Notes: generated by a model not told the origin, from the sequence alone. Positions 1 to 11,721 are shown, counted from the first letter of the stretch. The stretch: 64,000 nt of DNA from Diphasiastrum complanatum (GCA_029204225.1 CM055099.1:58231982-58295981), one strand, 5' to 3'. Translations and numbers: made by a program.

Positions 1-2287
1 TTCGAACTGTACGGGTTAACCATTGATACAGAGATGCTGCTCGAATTCGGGTGTAAAGCACGGGTGGTTAGCTGCCGGTGCGGGATAGCTGCCGATCGTT
101 TAGCTATAAGGGCTATCGACCAAAAAGTGGTGGGGCGTGACTGAGGCAATGTGCTGCTTAATGGTGAAAGCACGGATGGTTGGAGGGGTGTCCTATGTGG
201 GCTGATTCTGTGATCGATTTGTATGGGCGCGGCCAGGCAAAGGTCCGTTGGCAGGACCATCTCAAAGGGGGACCTTGTCTTTGTTACTTGTTAGTAAACC
301 TGCCTGAGTGTCTTACTTGTACGTATTCGTGGTGAGTCTTAGTACTCGTGCTTTGCCTGGTTTGCATGATTGCTTGTGATACAAGGAGCTGATGGCTCGA
401 GAAGGAACCTTTTCTTTTGAAGGCTGATACCATCAAACAAAGAGGACTACAGAATCTGTGGGGCGGATTTGCAGTTCAAGTACTCACACGTGAACGACAA
501 CGAAACGACTCAATGTTTGCGAAGGATGGATGGCTAGCCTGTTTCTTAGGTTAGTTTCATTTGCGACAACGCCCACCAGACGCAAGCAGGAAGTCAAAAG
601 TTGGAAAGGGCCATTTCAGAGGAGATCTTCTATGGAGCAGTTGGTCTTCATTTTGGGACGGCCACCTTCGGAACTGAAACTCACTGAGCATGAGCGATAT
701 CCAGAATCTGTGCGGCGGATTTGCAGTTCAAGTACTCGCACGTGAACGACAACGAAATGACTCAATGTTTGCAAAGGATGGATGGCTAGCCTGTTTCTTG
801 GGTTAGTTTCATTTGCGACAACGCCCACCAGACGCAAGCAGGAAGTCAAAAGTTGGAAAGGGCAATTTCAGGGGAGATCTTCTATAGCAGTTGGTCTTCA
901 TTTTGGGACGGCCACCTTCGGAACTGAAACTCACTGAGCATGGGTGATATCCAGTATCAGTTGGGTTTTTCCTCAAAGGGGAAAAGACTAGGATCCTCTT
1001 CAGAGATTGGCAACAAGTTGGATCGAGCCATAATCCTAGCAGATGGGAAGCAAAGTGTTGGAAAGGCTTTTTGTCCGAAGAACTCTACTCTAAGTCCGAT
1101 CAGCTGATTTATTAAGTGGAGGGGAACTATCACACACACCTCTCTCTTGGGGCAAATTTTGAATGAAAGTTGATCAAAATGGGGGCAAATTCAAGGTGAC
1201 CTAGCCATACTCACACGAGGAGACTGGCGAACTTTGGACCTAATAAGTTGACAAGTTTTTGTTGTGGAAAGGAAAGTTTGTTATAGGCTTTCTCTAGACC
1301 AGCAATGATGAGGAAACATATGAGTACGCTGGCTTGTGTTATGTGTAAGGCAGCTGATCAATGAAGGATCTGTGAAAGTTGAGTCTTGCATGAGAGACTT
1401 GGTATTTCGAACGGACGCTAAGGGATAGTTCGCGTTGAGATCGGACTAGTGCAAACTCTGGGTGCATGTGTCTGAATCAAAGAGAGCTACTTGAAGCCAA
1501 GCTCGATGTACACTTCTTGTTTTTGAATGTGAGGCAACTGACCAGTGATGGAATTGTGAAAGTCAAGTTTTGCGCAACGGACATGGTGCTTCAAACAAAC
1601 GCGAAGAGATAGTTCGGATGCGGATCAAACTGGTGCGACCCTTTGGCTTTTCACGAGGTCAATGGTTACATTTGGGTTGATTCAAAGAGCTACTTCAAGC
1701 TAAGTGAGAGGTGCATTGCGGAGTACTCAATCTTTGCCTACCTTAAAGAGCCAAGATGGAAAAGTATCAAGATCAGGCTGGGACAAGGAGAGAAATCAAG
1801 GTGCAGAAGCAACAAGGCACAGAGTGGACCATAAAGTGGGTAATCAAACGATAAATCCTTCGGCTCAGGGAGACTTGATACCTATGCGGAACCGAACAAA
1901 TCTGGAGCTCAGGGAGCTCAACACAAAGTGCATCAAGGACAAATCAGGAGCTCAAAGGAGTTCCAAAGTCGAAAGTCAGAAGCGACAGGGGCGAACATTT
2001 CAAAGAAAGGCTTCTGTCACCAGTTAATAAGGCTCTCGGGTTTTACGAAAGCGATATCAAATCTACGCTTTTCCCAGACAAAGATATATTTTCAAGTTAT
2101 GTAATTTTTCAGTACAAAGAGCTGAGCCTCCGACTTGTGGCGTGCCAGCTTCAATGTTAATAAAAAGTGGCCAGTAAATTGAGTACTGTGCCAAGTAGCT
2201 TAAATGTATAGTCATTTTAATTGGGAGACACCTTTACTTTAATCTGACATCTGATGAGGACATCAGATTTTATAAAGGTGGGGTGGA
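1..2287 (+). mobile_element. Family A element A1: interior, cut by window start
   Basis: This is the 3' part of the interior of a non-autonomous LTR retrotransposon. It matches the interior of the complete copy at 25369-28048 from its leader onward (the tag cgtttagctataagggc lies near position 100) and in reverse the interior at 5637-7950. No gag, protease, RT or integrase motif is seen on either strand. Short frames are not supported as genes. It ends in a purine-rich tract (2274-2287, aaaggtggggtgga) that abuts the LTR, the expected plus-strand priming site. Confidence 0.85.
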
Positions 2288-3554
2288 TGTTGTAAAGCTA
2301 CCTTTACAAGCTTTACTTTCGGCGCCATTGGCGCCAGCTATGTCTCCGGCGCCAGCAGTGCCCCTGCTGCTCCCGGCGCCAACGGCGCCGCCGCTCCCGG
2401 CGCCAACGGCGCCGGCGCCGCTCCCGGCGCCACTGTGACCAGAATCCAGCCGGCGCCAAGTTCCTATGGCTGAAAATCTTTGATCGGTTCTAGCGGAGTC
2501 CAGAGAGCTCAGATCGATGTGCAATCACCTCACACGATCTAGGCATGATTAAAGGAAGCCTGGGGATCAATAAAATCTAGAGAGAGAAAATGACTTTCTA
2601 GAAAGAGAAAATCCTAGAGAGAGAAAAATGTGCTTTACCAGCTTGGGTAGAGTGCTTGGTACGAGGGGGGTGCCGAATCACACCAATACTATAGGGGAGT
2701 GCGGGTTGCGACTCAGGGCGAGCTCGAACCAAGTCTCAGCCTCCCTTGCTGGATTGTTGTCATGGCTCTCGCCTTGGCATGCTAGCGCCCCGGAGACTAG
2801 GGTCGGTCACACACTTGAAATGTAACCTTCTCAAATTTATCAATAAAGTGGGATTTTCCTCAAACTGACTCTGATTACCTTCTGGGTTTCAGTGTTCGGT
2901 AAAAGCGCCAGTTGTAAGGTCGCTTCCAAATTTTTAAGTTGGCACATAGCTGAGGGTCGTATCCCGGGATGCCAGCGGTATGCCGTCGGGACCATTCGGT
3001 CCGTGGCGCCAGCGGTATGCTGTCGGGACCATTTGGTCCAGGAACTGGTTGTTTCCATATCTGTCGTGGCTTGTGGTTCTGAGTGTTCCTTGCATGAACG
3101 TGAATGGGTTAAGCTCTTGGGGAACGGGCTCTAACCTGTCGGCTGAGTTGGATGGCTTGCTTGGGTGGAAGTTACCTGTTTATGGCTGTCCAGTCTGGCG
3201 TGGCGCCAGGTTGGCTTCCAGCGCTCGTGACGAAGCTTTCAGTTGGTTAAGTCTGATGTAAGTCAGACCGCTTGCTTGGAATGGACGTTACTCGTTTGTA
3301 ACGAAGCTTCGAGTTGGTCAAGTTTGATGTATGTCGGGCGGCTTGCTTGGAGGGAAGTCACCCACATCGGGACCCCCGATCTGGCATGGCGCCAGGTTTG
3401 ATCTCAATGTTGGTTTTCGGAACTTCAAGTTGGTTAAGTCTGATCGTTGTTGGCGAGTTGGCTGCTTGTATGTCAAGTGGGTTTGGATGGCAAGAGTTGA
3501 AGGCTGGGAAGCTAAGTCGTGGTTCCCGGCTCCCTTTGGGATGCCTGCGCTACA
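2288..3554 (+). repeat. 3' LTR of family A element A1
   Basis: The 1267-bp LTR starts TGTTGTAAAG directly after the polypurine tract and ends GCGCTACA. Homologous LTRs lie at 24127-25368 and 28049-29293 (plus) and 4459-5636 (minus). It contains a GGCGCC-rich array (about 2320-2460) and an AATAAA at 2842-2847. The 5' LTR is outside the window, so no target-site duplication can be checked. Confidence 0.88.
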
Positions 3555-4062
3555 CTATGCCTTACATCTTTTATGGTAGGATTCATCAATGGAGAGGTCA
3601 ATGGACAATCCACTCCAACATACATAAAGGATTTCCTATTGTTCATATAGTGTATTTGGTGTATTTATGAGAGGTTACAATTTGCAAAAACCGTTGAGCC
3701 TATGGAAAGAGAGACATGCCATATATATTTTGATGAAGAGTTCAATGTGCTTTGACTTTTATAAAGACTTTCATAAAGTTTGATCAAGGTCACATCTACC
3801 ACTTTTGGTGGCATTGGTCATCCTTTACATAAGGGAATGGGATATTTCACTAACCTTTCCATTGGGTCATCTTGCCATAAAAATGGCTCTACCTTCTGGC
3901 CTCACCATTTTTTATGGCAAGATTCCCCAATGGTAAGGTTAGTGGTGAATACATTCCCCTCATACAAAAGGAATCACTTATAGAAAGCTTGACGTTAGAG
4001 TTCATTCTATTGAAGGCTAGCTGCTATATGTTATAGATAATATATTCAGAGGAGAGCCCTAG
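3555..4062. mobile_element. Left arm of a DNA element with long imperfect inverted repeats
   Basis: About 280 bp here (3660-3940) aligns colinearly with the reverse complement of 8965-9240, on the other side of element A2. Shared blocks include tgcaaaaacc, aatgtgctttgac, cataaagtttga and gattccccaatgg. Without A2 the two arms would be separated by only about 280 bp. This fits a MITE or foldback element, or a Mutator-like element with long TIRs. No transposase is seen. Exact ends and a target duplication could not be fixed. Confidence 0.55.
3848..3944. repeat. Near-palindrome with about 39-bp arms
   Basis: Left arm 3848-3886 (cactaacctttccattgg...) and right arm 3905-3944 (...ccaatggtaaggttagtg) are reverse complements with few mismatches, separated by 18 bp. 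It lies inside the left arm of the long-TIR element and repeats the gattccccaatgg motif found again at its far end. Confidence 0.75.
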
Positions 4063-4067
4063 GTCTT

Positions 4068-4458
4068 TGTAGCGCAGGCATCCCAAAGGGAGCCGGGAAC
4101 CACGACTTAGCTTCCCAGCCTTCAACTCTTGCCATCCAAACCCACTTGACATACAAGCAGCCAACTTGCCAACAACGATCAGACTTAACCAAGTTGAAGT
4201 TCCGAAAACCAACATTGAGATCCAACTTGGCGCCATGCCAGATCGGGGGTCCCGATGTGGGTGACTTCCCTCCGAGCAAGCCGCCCGACATACATCAAAC
4301 TTAACCAACTCGAAGCTTCGTTACAAACGAGTAACATCCATTCCAAGCAAGCGGTCTGACTTACATCAGACTTAACCAACTGAAAGCTTCATCACGAGCG
4401 CTGGAAGCCAGCCTGGCGCCACGCCAGACTGGAAAGCCATAAACAGGTAACTTCCACA
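4068..4458 (-). repeat. Third, 5'-truncated family A LTR of A2
   Basis: The 391 bp correspond to the 3' third of the A LTR, ending CGCTACA on the minus strand at 4068 next to the duplication GTCTT. Its other edge joins the first bases after the preceding LTR (TGTGG, start of spacer plus primer site) to an internal LTR position (GTGGAAG), with a 4-bp overlap GTGG. Confidence 0.82.
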
Positions 4459-5636
4459 TGTAGCGCAGGCATCCCAAAGGGAGTCGGGAACCACGACTTA
4501 GCTTCCCAGCCTTCAACTCTTGCCATCCAAACCCACTTGACATACAAGCAGCCAACTCGCCAACAACGATCAGACTTAACCAACTTGAAGTTCCGAAAAC
4601 CAACATTGAGATCCAACCTGGCGCCATGCCAGATCGGGGGTCCCGATGTGGGTGACTTCCCTCCAAGCAAGCCGCCCGACATACATCAAACTTAACCAAC
4701 TCGAAGCTTCGTTACAAACATTCCAAGCAAGGGGTCTAACGTACATCAGACTTAACCAACTGAAAGCTTCGTCACGAGCGTTGGAAGCCAACCTGGCGCC
4801 ACGCCAGACTGGACAGCCATAAACAGGTAACTTCCACCCCAGCAAGCCATCCAACTCAGCCGACAGGTTAGAGCCCGTTTCCCAAGAGCTTAACCCATTC
4901 ATGTTCATGCAAGGAACACTCAGAACCACAAGCCGCGACAGATATGGAAACAACCAGTTCCTGGACCAAATGGTCCCGACAGCATACCGCTGGCGCCACG
5001 GACCGAATGATCCCGACGGCATACCGTTGGCGTCCCGGGATACGACCCTTAGTTATGTGCCAACTTAAAAATTTGGAAGCGGCCTTACAACTGGCGCTTT
5101 TACCGAACACTGAAACCCAGAAGGTAATCAGAGTCAGTTTGAGGAAAATCCCACTTTATTGATAAATCTGAGAAGGTTACATTTCAAGTGTGTGACCGAC
5201 CCTAGTCTTCGGGGCGCTAGCATGCCAAGGCGAGAGCCATGACAACATTCCAACAAGGGAGGCTGAGACTTGGTTGGAGCTCGCCCTGAGTCGCAACCCG
5301 CACTCCCCTATAGTATTGGTGTGATTTGGCACCCCCCTCATACCAAGCACTCTACCCAAGCTGGTAAAGCACGTTTTTCTCTCTCTAGGATTTTCTCTTT
5401 CTAGAAAGTCATTTTCTCTCTCTAGATTTTACTGATCACCAGGCTTCCTTTAATTATGCCTAGATGGTGTGAGGTGATTGCACATCGATCTGAGCTCTCT
5501 CGACTCCGCTAGAACCGATCAAAGATTTTCAGCCATAGGAACTTGGCGCCGGGAGCAGCTGGGTGCTGCTGGCGCCGGGGACATAGCTGGCGCCGATGGC
5601 GCCGGAAGTAAAGCTTGTAAAGGTAGCTTTACAGCA
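4459..5636 (-). repeat. Middle family A LTR of A2
   Basis: The 1178-bp LTR is preceded on the minus strand by the polypurine tract at 5650-5637, marking it as the 3' LTR of the adjoining interior. Its first bases carry one change in the terminal motif (tacagca on the plus strand instead of tacaaca). It keeps only about five GGCGCC hexamers. Confidence 0.85.
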
Positions 5637-7950
5637 TCCACCCCACCTTTATAAAATCTGATATTCTCATCAGATGTCAGATTAAAGTAAAGGTGTCTCC
5701 CAATTAAAATAACTATACATTTAAGCTACTTGGCACAGTACTCAATTTACTGGCCACTTTTTATTAACATTGAAGCTGGCACACCACAAGTCGGAGGCTC
5801 AGCTCTTTGTACTGAAAGATTACATAACTTGAAAATATATATCTTTGTTTGGGAAAAGCGTAGATTTGATATCGCTTTCGTAAAACTCAAAAACCTTATT
5901 AACTGGTGACAGAGGCCTTTCTTTTAAATGTTCGCCCCTATCGCTTCTGAGTTTCAACTTTGGAACTCTTTGAGCTCCTGATTTGTCCTTGATGCACTTT
6001 GTGTTGACCTCCCTGAGCTCCAGATTTGTTTAGTTCCGCATAGGTATCAGGGCTCCCTGAGCCAAAGGATTTATCGTTTGATTGCCCACTTTATGGTCCA
6101 CTCCGTGCCTTGTTGCTTCTGCACCTTGATTTCTCTCCTTGTCCCAGCCTAATCTTGATACTTTTCCATCTTGGCTCTTTAAGGTAGGCAAAGATTGAGT
6201 ACTCCGCAATGCACTTCTCACTTAGCTTGAAGTAGCTCTTTGAATCAGCCCAAATGTAACCATTGACCTCGTGGAAAGCCAAAGGGTCGCACCAGTTTGA
6301 TCCGCATCCGAACTATCTCTTCGCGTTTGTTTGAAGCACCATGTCCGTCGCGCAAAACTTGACTTTCACAATTCCATCACTGGTCAGTTGCCTCACAGTC
6401 AAAACAAGAAGTGTACATCGAGCTTGGCTTCAAGTAGCTCTCTTTGAATCAGACACATGCACCCAGAGTCTGCACTAGTCTGATCTCAACGGGAACTGTC
6501 CCTTAGCGTCCGTTCGAAATACCAAGTCTCTCATGCAAGACTCAACTTTCACATTTCCTTCATTGATCAGCTGCCTTACACGTAACACAAGTCAGCGTAC
6601 TCATATGTTTCCTCATCATTGCTGGTCCAGAGAAAGCCTATAACAAACTTTCCTTTCCACAACAAAAACCTGTCAACTTATTAGGTCCAAAGTTCGCCAG
6701 TCTCCTTGTGTGAGTATGGCTAGGTCACCTTGAATTTGTCCCCATTTTGATCAACTTTCATTCAAAATTTGCCCCAAGAGAGAGGTGTGTGTGATAGTTC
6801 CCCTCCACTTATAAAATCAACTGATCGGACTTAGAGTAGAGTTCTTCGCACAAAAAGCCTTTCCAACACTTTGCTTCCCATCTGCTAGGATTATGGCTCG
6901 ATCCAACTTGTTGCCAATCTCTGAAGAGGATCCTAGTCTTTTCCCCTTTGAGGAAAAGCCCAACTGATACTGGATATCACCCATGCTCAGTGAGTTTCAG
7001 TTCCGAAGGTGGCCGTCCCAAAATGAAGACCAACTGCTCCATAGAAGATCTCCCCTGAAATTGCCCTTTCCAACTTTTGACTTCCTGCTTGCGTCTGGTG
7101 GGCGTTATCGCAAATGAAACTAACCCAAGAAACAGGCTAGCCATCCATCCTTTGCAAACATTGAGTCGTTTTCGTTGCCGTTCACGTGTGAGTACTTGAA
7201 CTGCAAATCCGCCCCACAGATTCTGTAGTCCTCTTTGTTTGATGGTATCAGCCTTCAAAAGAAAAGGTTCCTTCTCGAGCCATCAGCTTCTTGTATCACA
7301 AGCAATCATGCAAACCAGACAAAGCACGAGTACTAAGACTCAGCACGAATACATACAAGTAAGGCACTCAGGCAGGTTTACTAACAAGTAACAAAGACAA
7401 GGTCCCCCTTTGAGATGGTCCTGCCAATGGACCTTTGCGTGGCCACGCCCATACAAGTCGATCACGGAATTAGCCCACATAGGACACCCTTCCAACTATC
7501 CGTGCTTTCACCATTAAGCAGCACATTTCCTCAGTCACGCCCCACCACTTTTTGGTCGATAGCCCTTATAGCTAAACGATCGGCAACTATCCCGCACCGG
7601 CAGCTAACCCATCTCTGTATCAATGGTTAACCCATACTGTTCGAATATGTCGCCCCGCACCCCACAAGGCACAGACCGTGCTTACACCAACCTAATGGCA
7701 GCACACTGCCTCATCTGTCCTACGTGCAGACAGCGCCAGGCCCGAACCGCGAGAACTGACCGTGCTTACACCTCAAGGGCAGCACTTTGACTCATCAAGT
7801 CCCCCGTTCTGCCGACCACCCCGACCGTGGACGCATCTGTGCTTACACTGTGGGCAGCACCTTGCACAACAGTTGTCTTGATGAACCCCAAACCGTGGCC
7901 ATTTCCGTGAGATCCGCATAGCTGATCGGCCAGTCGGCTCTAATACCACA
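5637..7950 (-). mobile_element. Interior of A2, non-coding
   Basis: About 2.3 kb homologous in reverse to 1-2287 and to 25369-28048. It contains the leader (7415-7950) with primer site, and a downstream region with no recognisable retroviral domain. A 63-codon frame recurs at the same place in all three A copies, but its plus-strand homologue at 1643 starts with TTG rather than ATG and the differences I noted between copies change amino acids, so I do not call it a gene. Confidence 0.8.
7936..7948 (-). other. Primer-binding site of A2 (one mismatch)
   Basis: On the minus strand this reads TGGTATTAGAGCC, one base from the initiator-Met tRNA complement TGGTATCAGAGCC, two bases inside the 5' LTR. 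The change suggests the copy is old. Confidence 0.8.
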
Positions 7951-8795
7951 TGTAGCGCAGGCATCCCAAAGGGAGCCGAGAACCACGACTTAGCTGCCTA
8001 GCTTTCAACTCTTGCCATCCAAACCCACTTGACATACAAGCAGCCAACTTGCCAACAACGATCAGACTTAACCAACTTGAAGTTCCGAAAACCAACATTG
8101 AGATCCAACCTGGTGCCATGCCAGATCGGGGGTCCCGATGTGGGTGACTTCCCTCCGAGCAAGCCGCCCGACATACATCAAACTTAACCAACTCGAAGCT
8201 TCGTTACAAACGAGTAACATCCATTCCAAGCACTGAAACCCAAAAGGTAATCAGAGTCAGTTTGAGGAAAATCCCACTTTATTGATAAATCTGAGAAGGT
8301 TACATTTCAAGTGTGTGACCGACCCTAGTCTCCGGGGCGCTAGCATGCCAAGGCTAGAGCCATGACAACATTCCAACAAGGGAGGCTGAGACTTGGTTGG
8401 AGCTCACCCTGAGTCGCAACCCGCACTCCCCTATAGTATTGGTTTGATTCGGCACCCCCCTCATACCAAGCACTCTACCCAGGCTGGTAAAGCACGTTTT
8501 TCTCTCTCTAGAATTTTCTCTCTCTAGAAAGTCATTTTCTCTCTTTAGATTTTATTGATCCCCAGGCTTCGTTTAATCATGCCTAGATCGTGTGAGGTGA
8601 TTGCACATCGATCTGAGCTCTCTGGACTCCGCTAGAACCGATCAAAGATTTTCAGCCATAGGAACTTGGTGCCGGCTGGATTCTGGTTACAGTGGTGCCG
8701 GGAGCGGCGCCGGCGCCAAGAGCAGCAGGGGCGCTGCTGGTGCCGGGGACATAGCTGGCGCCGGAAGTAAAGCTTGTAAAGGTAGCTTTACAACA
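7951..8795 (-). repeat. 5' LTR of A2 with internal deletion
   Basis: At 845 bp it is about 375-400 bp shorter than other A LTRs. The missing part lies at about 8230, where sequence jumps from the ccattccaagc segment to actgaaaccc. Both ends are intact (TGT...ACA) and the outer end meets the duplication GTCTT at 8796-8800. Confidence 0.85.
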
Positions 8796-8800
8796 GTCTT

Positions 8801-9240
8801 GGTCTCCCCAAATGCTTTCTATGTACTAAGAAGAGGGTCTAAATTCAAGTTCCAAGGACCAACGCTTTCTATAGATGTCCTGCACTGGGATGATGAAGAG
8901 TACAATGCCCTAAATAGTACAAAATGGAAAACACAATAGGTTTTTATGCATGGATTTCCCAATAACTTATCCATTGGGGAATCCTACCATAAAAGATGGC
9001 GAGATCGTAAGGTAGCTATTTCTATGGCAGAATGACAAAATGGAAAGGTCAATGGAAAATCTCACTCTTTTTCACTCTCTTATGTGATGATGACCGATGT
9101 TACCCAAAACGACAAGTGTGACCTTGGTCAAACTTTATGGAAGTCCTTATGAGAGTCAAAGCACATTGAAATTTTTATGGCATGGCGTAGCTCATTTTAT
9201 GGACTCAATGGTTTTTGCATAATTTAAGCCTCTTTAGAAG
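8801..9240. mobile_element. Right arm of the long-inverted-repeat element
   Basis: This is the continuation of the pre-insertion site of A2. From 8965 to 9240 it is the reverse complement, with roughly a quarter of positions changed, of 3660-3940. Blocks include catcttttatggtaggatt in reverse, tttatggaagtcc and ggtttttgcata. No coding capacity is seen. Confidence 0.55.
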
Positions 9241-10150
9241 TACACTACATACGTACATTGTAAGCAACTACTTTGTTCTTATTTGAAACCTTAAGAAGAT
9301 AGCATAGCCAGGGTGAAGCTAAACTTTGTATGTCTCAATGAGTAAGCAACTAATATCGAACCTTCACTACAACACAACATAAGCTCAAGAATACCCTTGA
9401 ATGTCTACACTACATTGTAACCTGGATTCTACCTAGCCTAGGTCACCAATGCTCTTATCTAACTAGGGAGATGATAGAAATATTATTTGAAATCACAAAA
9501 TGGGTATGATCCTCTCCTTAGTGTAACTAAAATAATAGATACATTTTTATCGTGAGAAAAATAAAGACATATGGTTCAACACAATTCAACAAGCATTACA
9601 ATGTACACAACATGCACATTTAGATCACATGTTATGTCCAATGCATAGGTTGTAGTTTTCAACCTACCCATGACGTGGGAAAAAAATTAAATCTATTCCA
9701 CTAGATTGTTATCCAGTACATTCTCCACAATTGACTTGTAGCAATATCACTCCAAGGGGAGACAATAGAAAGAGGCTATTCGAAGTAGAGGAATTAAGTG
9801 ATTTGATATCAGGGATCTCTTAGTTGCATGAGTTTTTAGAGTTAATCCCTCACAACAAGATTGTAGGTGTATAAAAGTTGTATATTGAGGATGAAGTGGA
9901 CAATTCATTTCTTGACAACACAATATTTGATGAGGACATAGAAATATCTCAAGCTTTGAATGTTGAGAACTCAAAAAAAGAATTGAATGATTTGCAAGTG
10001 ATCAAGGAGACAATAGTGATTCATTACATAACAACGATTTTGAGAGAAAGTCAAAAAAATCTCATTTTTTTTTTTACTTTCTCTTGGTTCAATTCCGTAT
10101 GGAACCCCTTTGACTCCCCTCATCGTTGAAAAACTAGATTTTACCGTTCT
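9241..10150. other. AT-rich sequence, no gene recognised
   Basis: I see no conserved domain, LTR end or repeat. A short open stretch at 9878-10129 has no recognisable similarity and no supporting signals. Confidence 0.5.
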
Positions 10151-10189
10151 CATAAAATTAGAATTGGCAAATTTAGAACCTTTTTTCGC

Positions 10190-10640
10190 TTAGAATTCTT
10201 CAACTCTCTCTTCCTGTTCGTGCTAGTTATAAAGGTGATGCATCACATGTCTGCTCTAAATGCAAAACTCTAGATGAAAATGTAACTCACTTGTTCTTTA
10301 GTTGCTATGCTCTGTTGTGGAAATATGTAACTAATATTTTTATTGCACGATCTCATGTCAGATTCAAGGGTTTCAACCACTCAGATTTACTGTTGAATGA
10401 TATAACCTTTGCTGATATTAAAGTTAATGCTTTTTGGCAATTCATTAGAGTCATTACTTTATGGAACATTTGGTTAGATAGGGATAGTAGGGAGTTTGAG
10501 AATGATGACTTTGTTATCTCCCCCCTACTACTTTTTCAGGAGGCTGGTAAACTTATGCTTTTATAAGTTTTGATTATCTTTGTATCATTGTAAAAAGTTC
10601 TTAATCCAAGGTTAATTTTCTTCGAGAGAAAAAAAAAATT
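10190..10640 (+). pseudogene. 3' end of a LINE (non-LTR) retrotransposon: RT-associated zinc-binding domain and poly(A)
   Basis: An open stretch ending at 10565 encodes the pattern LPVRA...CSKC...THLFFSCYALLWKY. This matches the zf-RVT domain found at the C-terminal side of plant LINE reverse transcriptases (C-x2-C ... H-x4-C, followed by W). The frame is open from about 10195 without a credible start, so it is the tail of a 5'-truncated copy. A 3' untranslated stretch follows, ending in an A-run at about 10629-10638, the usual end of a LINE insertion. No endonuclease or RT core is present. A flanking target duplication was not found. Confidence 0.65.
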
Positions 10641-11721
10641 CATTTAAGTAGAGATGAGTTGCAAGATGTATTTGCCAATGAATTTGACTTTTATGATGAT
10701 GAATAGACTATACATGTCAAAATCAATTTTGTAATAGACTAGTAGTTTGGATAAGTTGTTGTTATGGTAGCATGTTTCATCTTTGCCACTTAATGAAAAC
10801 AATTCATTTCTAATTTGATGCATATCATACATGTCAATTTTATTAGGACCTCTATCACCTATTCATGTGAAAGGTGGCTAGTGATTTGACTTCTTGAGAC
10901 AATATGTTGAATGTTGAAATGAGCAAGTTCAAGTCTAATAAGTGGTAACACTAAAATTGATAGTTGGACATCAATCCTTGGAACACAATTTTTGTAACGT
11001 TTGGCTATGTTAAGTAAAATAATAGAAACTATATATAAAGTTAACTAGCCTTAGTTAAGGAGATAGAAGCTTTTCAGCATTTCAATTGAGTTCATTTTTT
11101 GGAAAAATGTGCATACGCATTTCATGAGCTCTTCTCACTACATCGATGAAAATATTGATACTTTGAGAAATTCAAAGCTAGTTAGGAATAGATTCAAAAT
11201 TATCTATACACTAAGTTACATTACTTACAATAGAAACTAGTAACAAATTCGATTCTTCATAGATATTAGCATTGTTGTGTTTATTTGAGCTCTCCTTGAG
11301 CGAGTGTATGTTGGTTGTCTTTGATTCGATAAAATAATAATAATAGAGTTGAGCAATAGAGCATCAATAGAGCACTTCTCTAGTTAGAATCTATGTCTAA
11401 CTATATCTATGAATATTAGAGCTCCTCAAGTTGAGCAAGTACTTATTCAATATTGTACCTAGATCTAGGTTAAAATGTTTGAGTTATTTGCTATCTTTAT
11501 AGTTGTAAGGACCACATCGAAGTGTTTTAGTTGCACACTTCAAAAGTGAATCCATTACTAGTAGATGACATGTGTGTAAGACGTTTGAGGGAATTTAGTG
11601 TGGACAAAATTTGTATAACATGTTTTGTTTCCACTCCCATGGTTTAAATGTTTTTTTTATGAACTACCTAGAGATGGGTAAGAAAGTATCAATGACTCAA
11701 TATGCAATTATTGAGAAATTT
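10641..11721. other. AT-rich sequence, no gene recognised
   Basis: No domain, LTR boundary or tandem repeat is seen. It may be remnant of older elements. Confidence 0.5.

Larger units (their letters stand above)
4068..8795 (-). mobile_element. Composite family A element A2 (LTR-interior-LTR-partial LTR)
   Basis: The whole unit is flanked by the 5-bp duplication GTCTT (4063-4067 and 8796-8800), so it behaves as one insertion. On the minus strand the order is 5' LTR (8795-7951), primer site, interior (7950-5637), LTR (5636-4459), then a short junction and a third, partial LTR (4458-4068) that carries the true 3' end. This is the product expected when an LTR-interior-LTR-interior-LTR array, formed by unequal recombination, loses most of its second interior. 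No protein-coding domain is present. Confidence 0.85.

Noticed and set aside
1643-1834. 63-codon frame present in all three family A interiors
   Set aside because: In A1 it starts with TTG, the differences I noted between copies all change amino acids, and no domain is seen. It fits shared ancestry and drift better than a gene.
2270-2524. Gly/Ala-rich open frame through the GGCGCC array
   Set aside because: It is a by-product of GC-rich hexamer repeats in the LTR and changes length with the array.
9878-10129. 83-codon frame as a gene
   Set aside because: No similarity, no conserved motif, and the end runs into homopolymer tracts.
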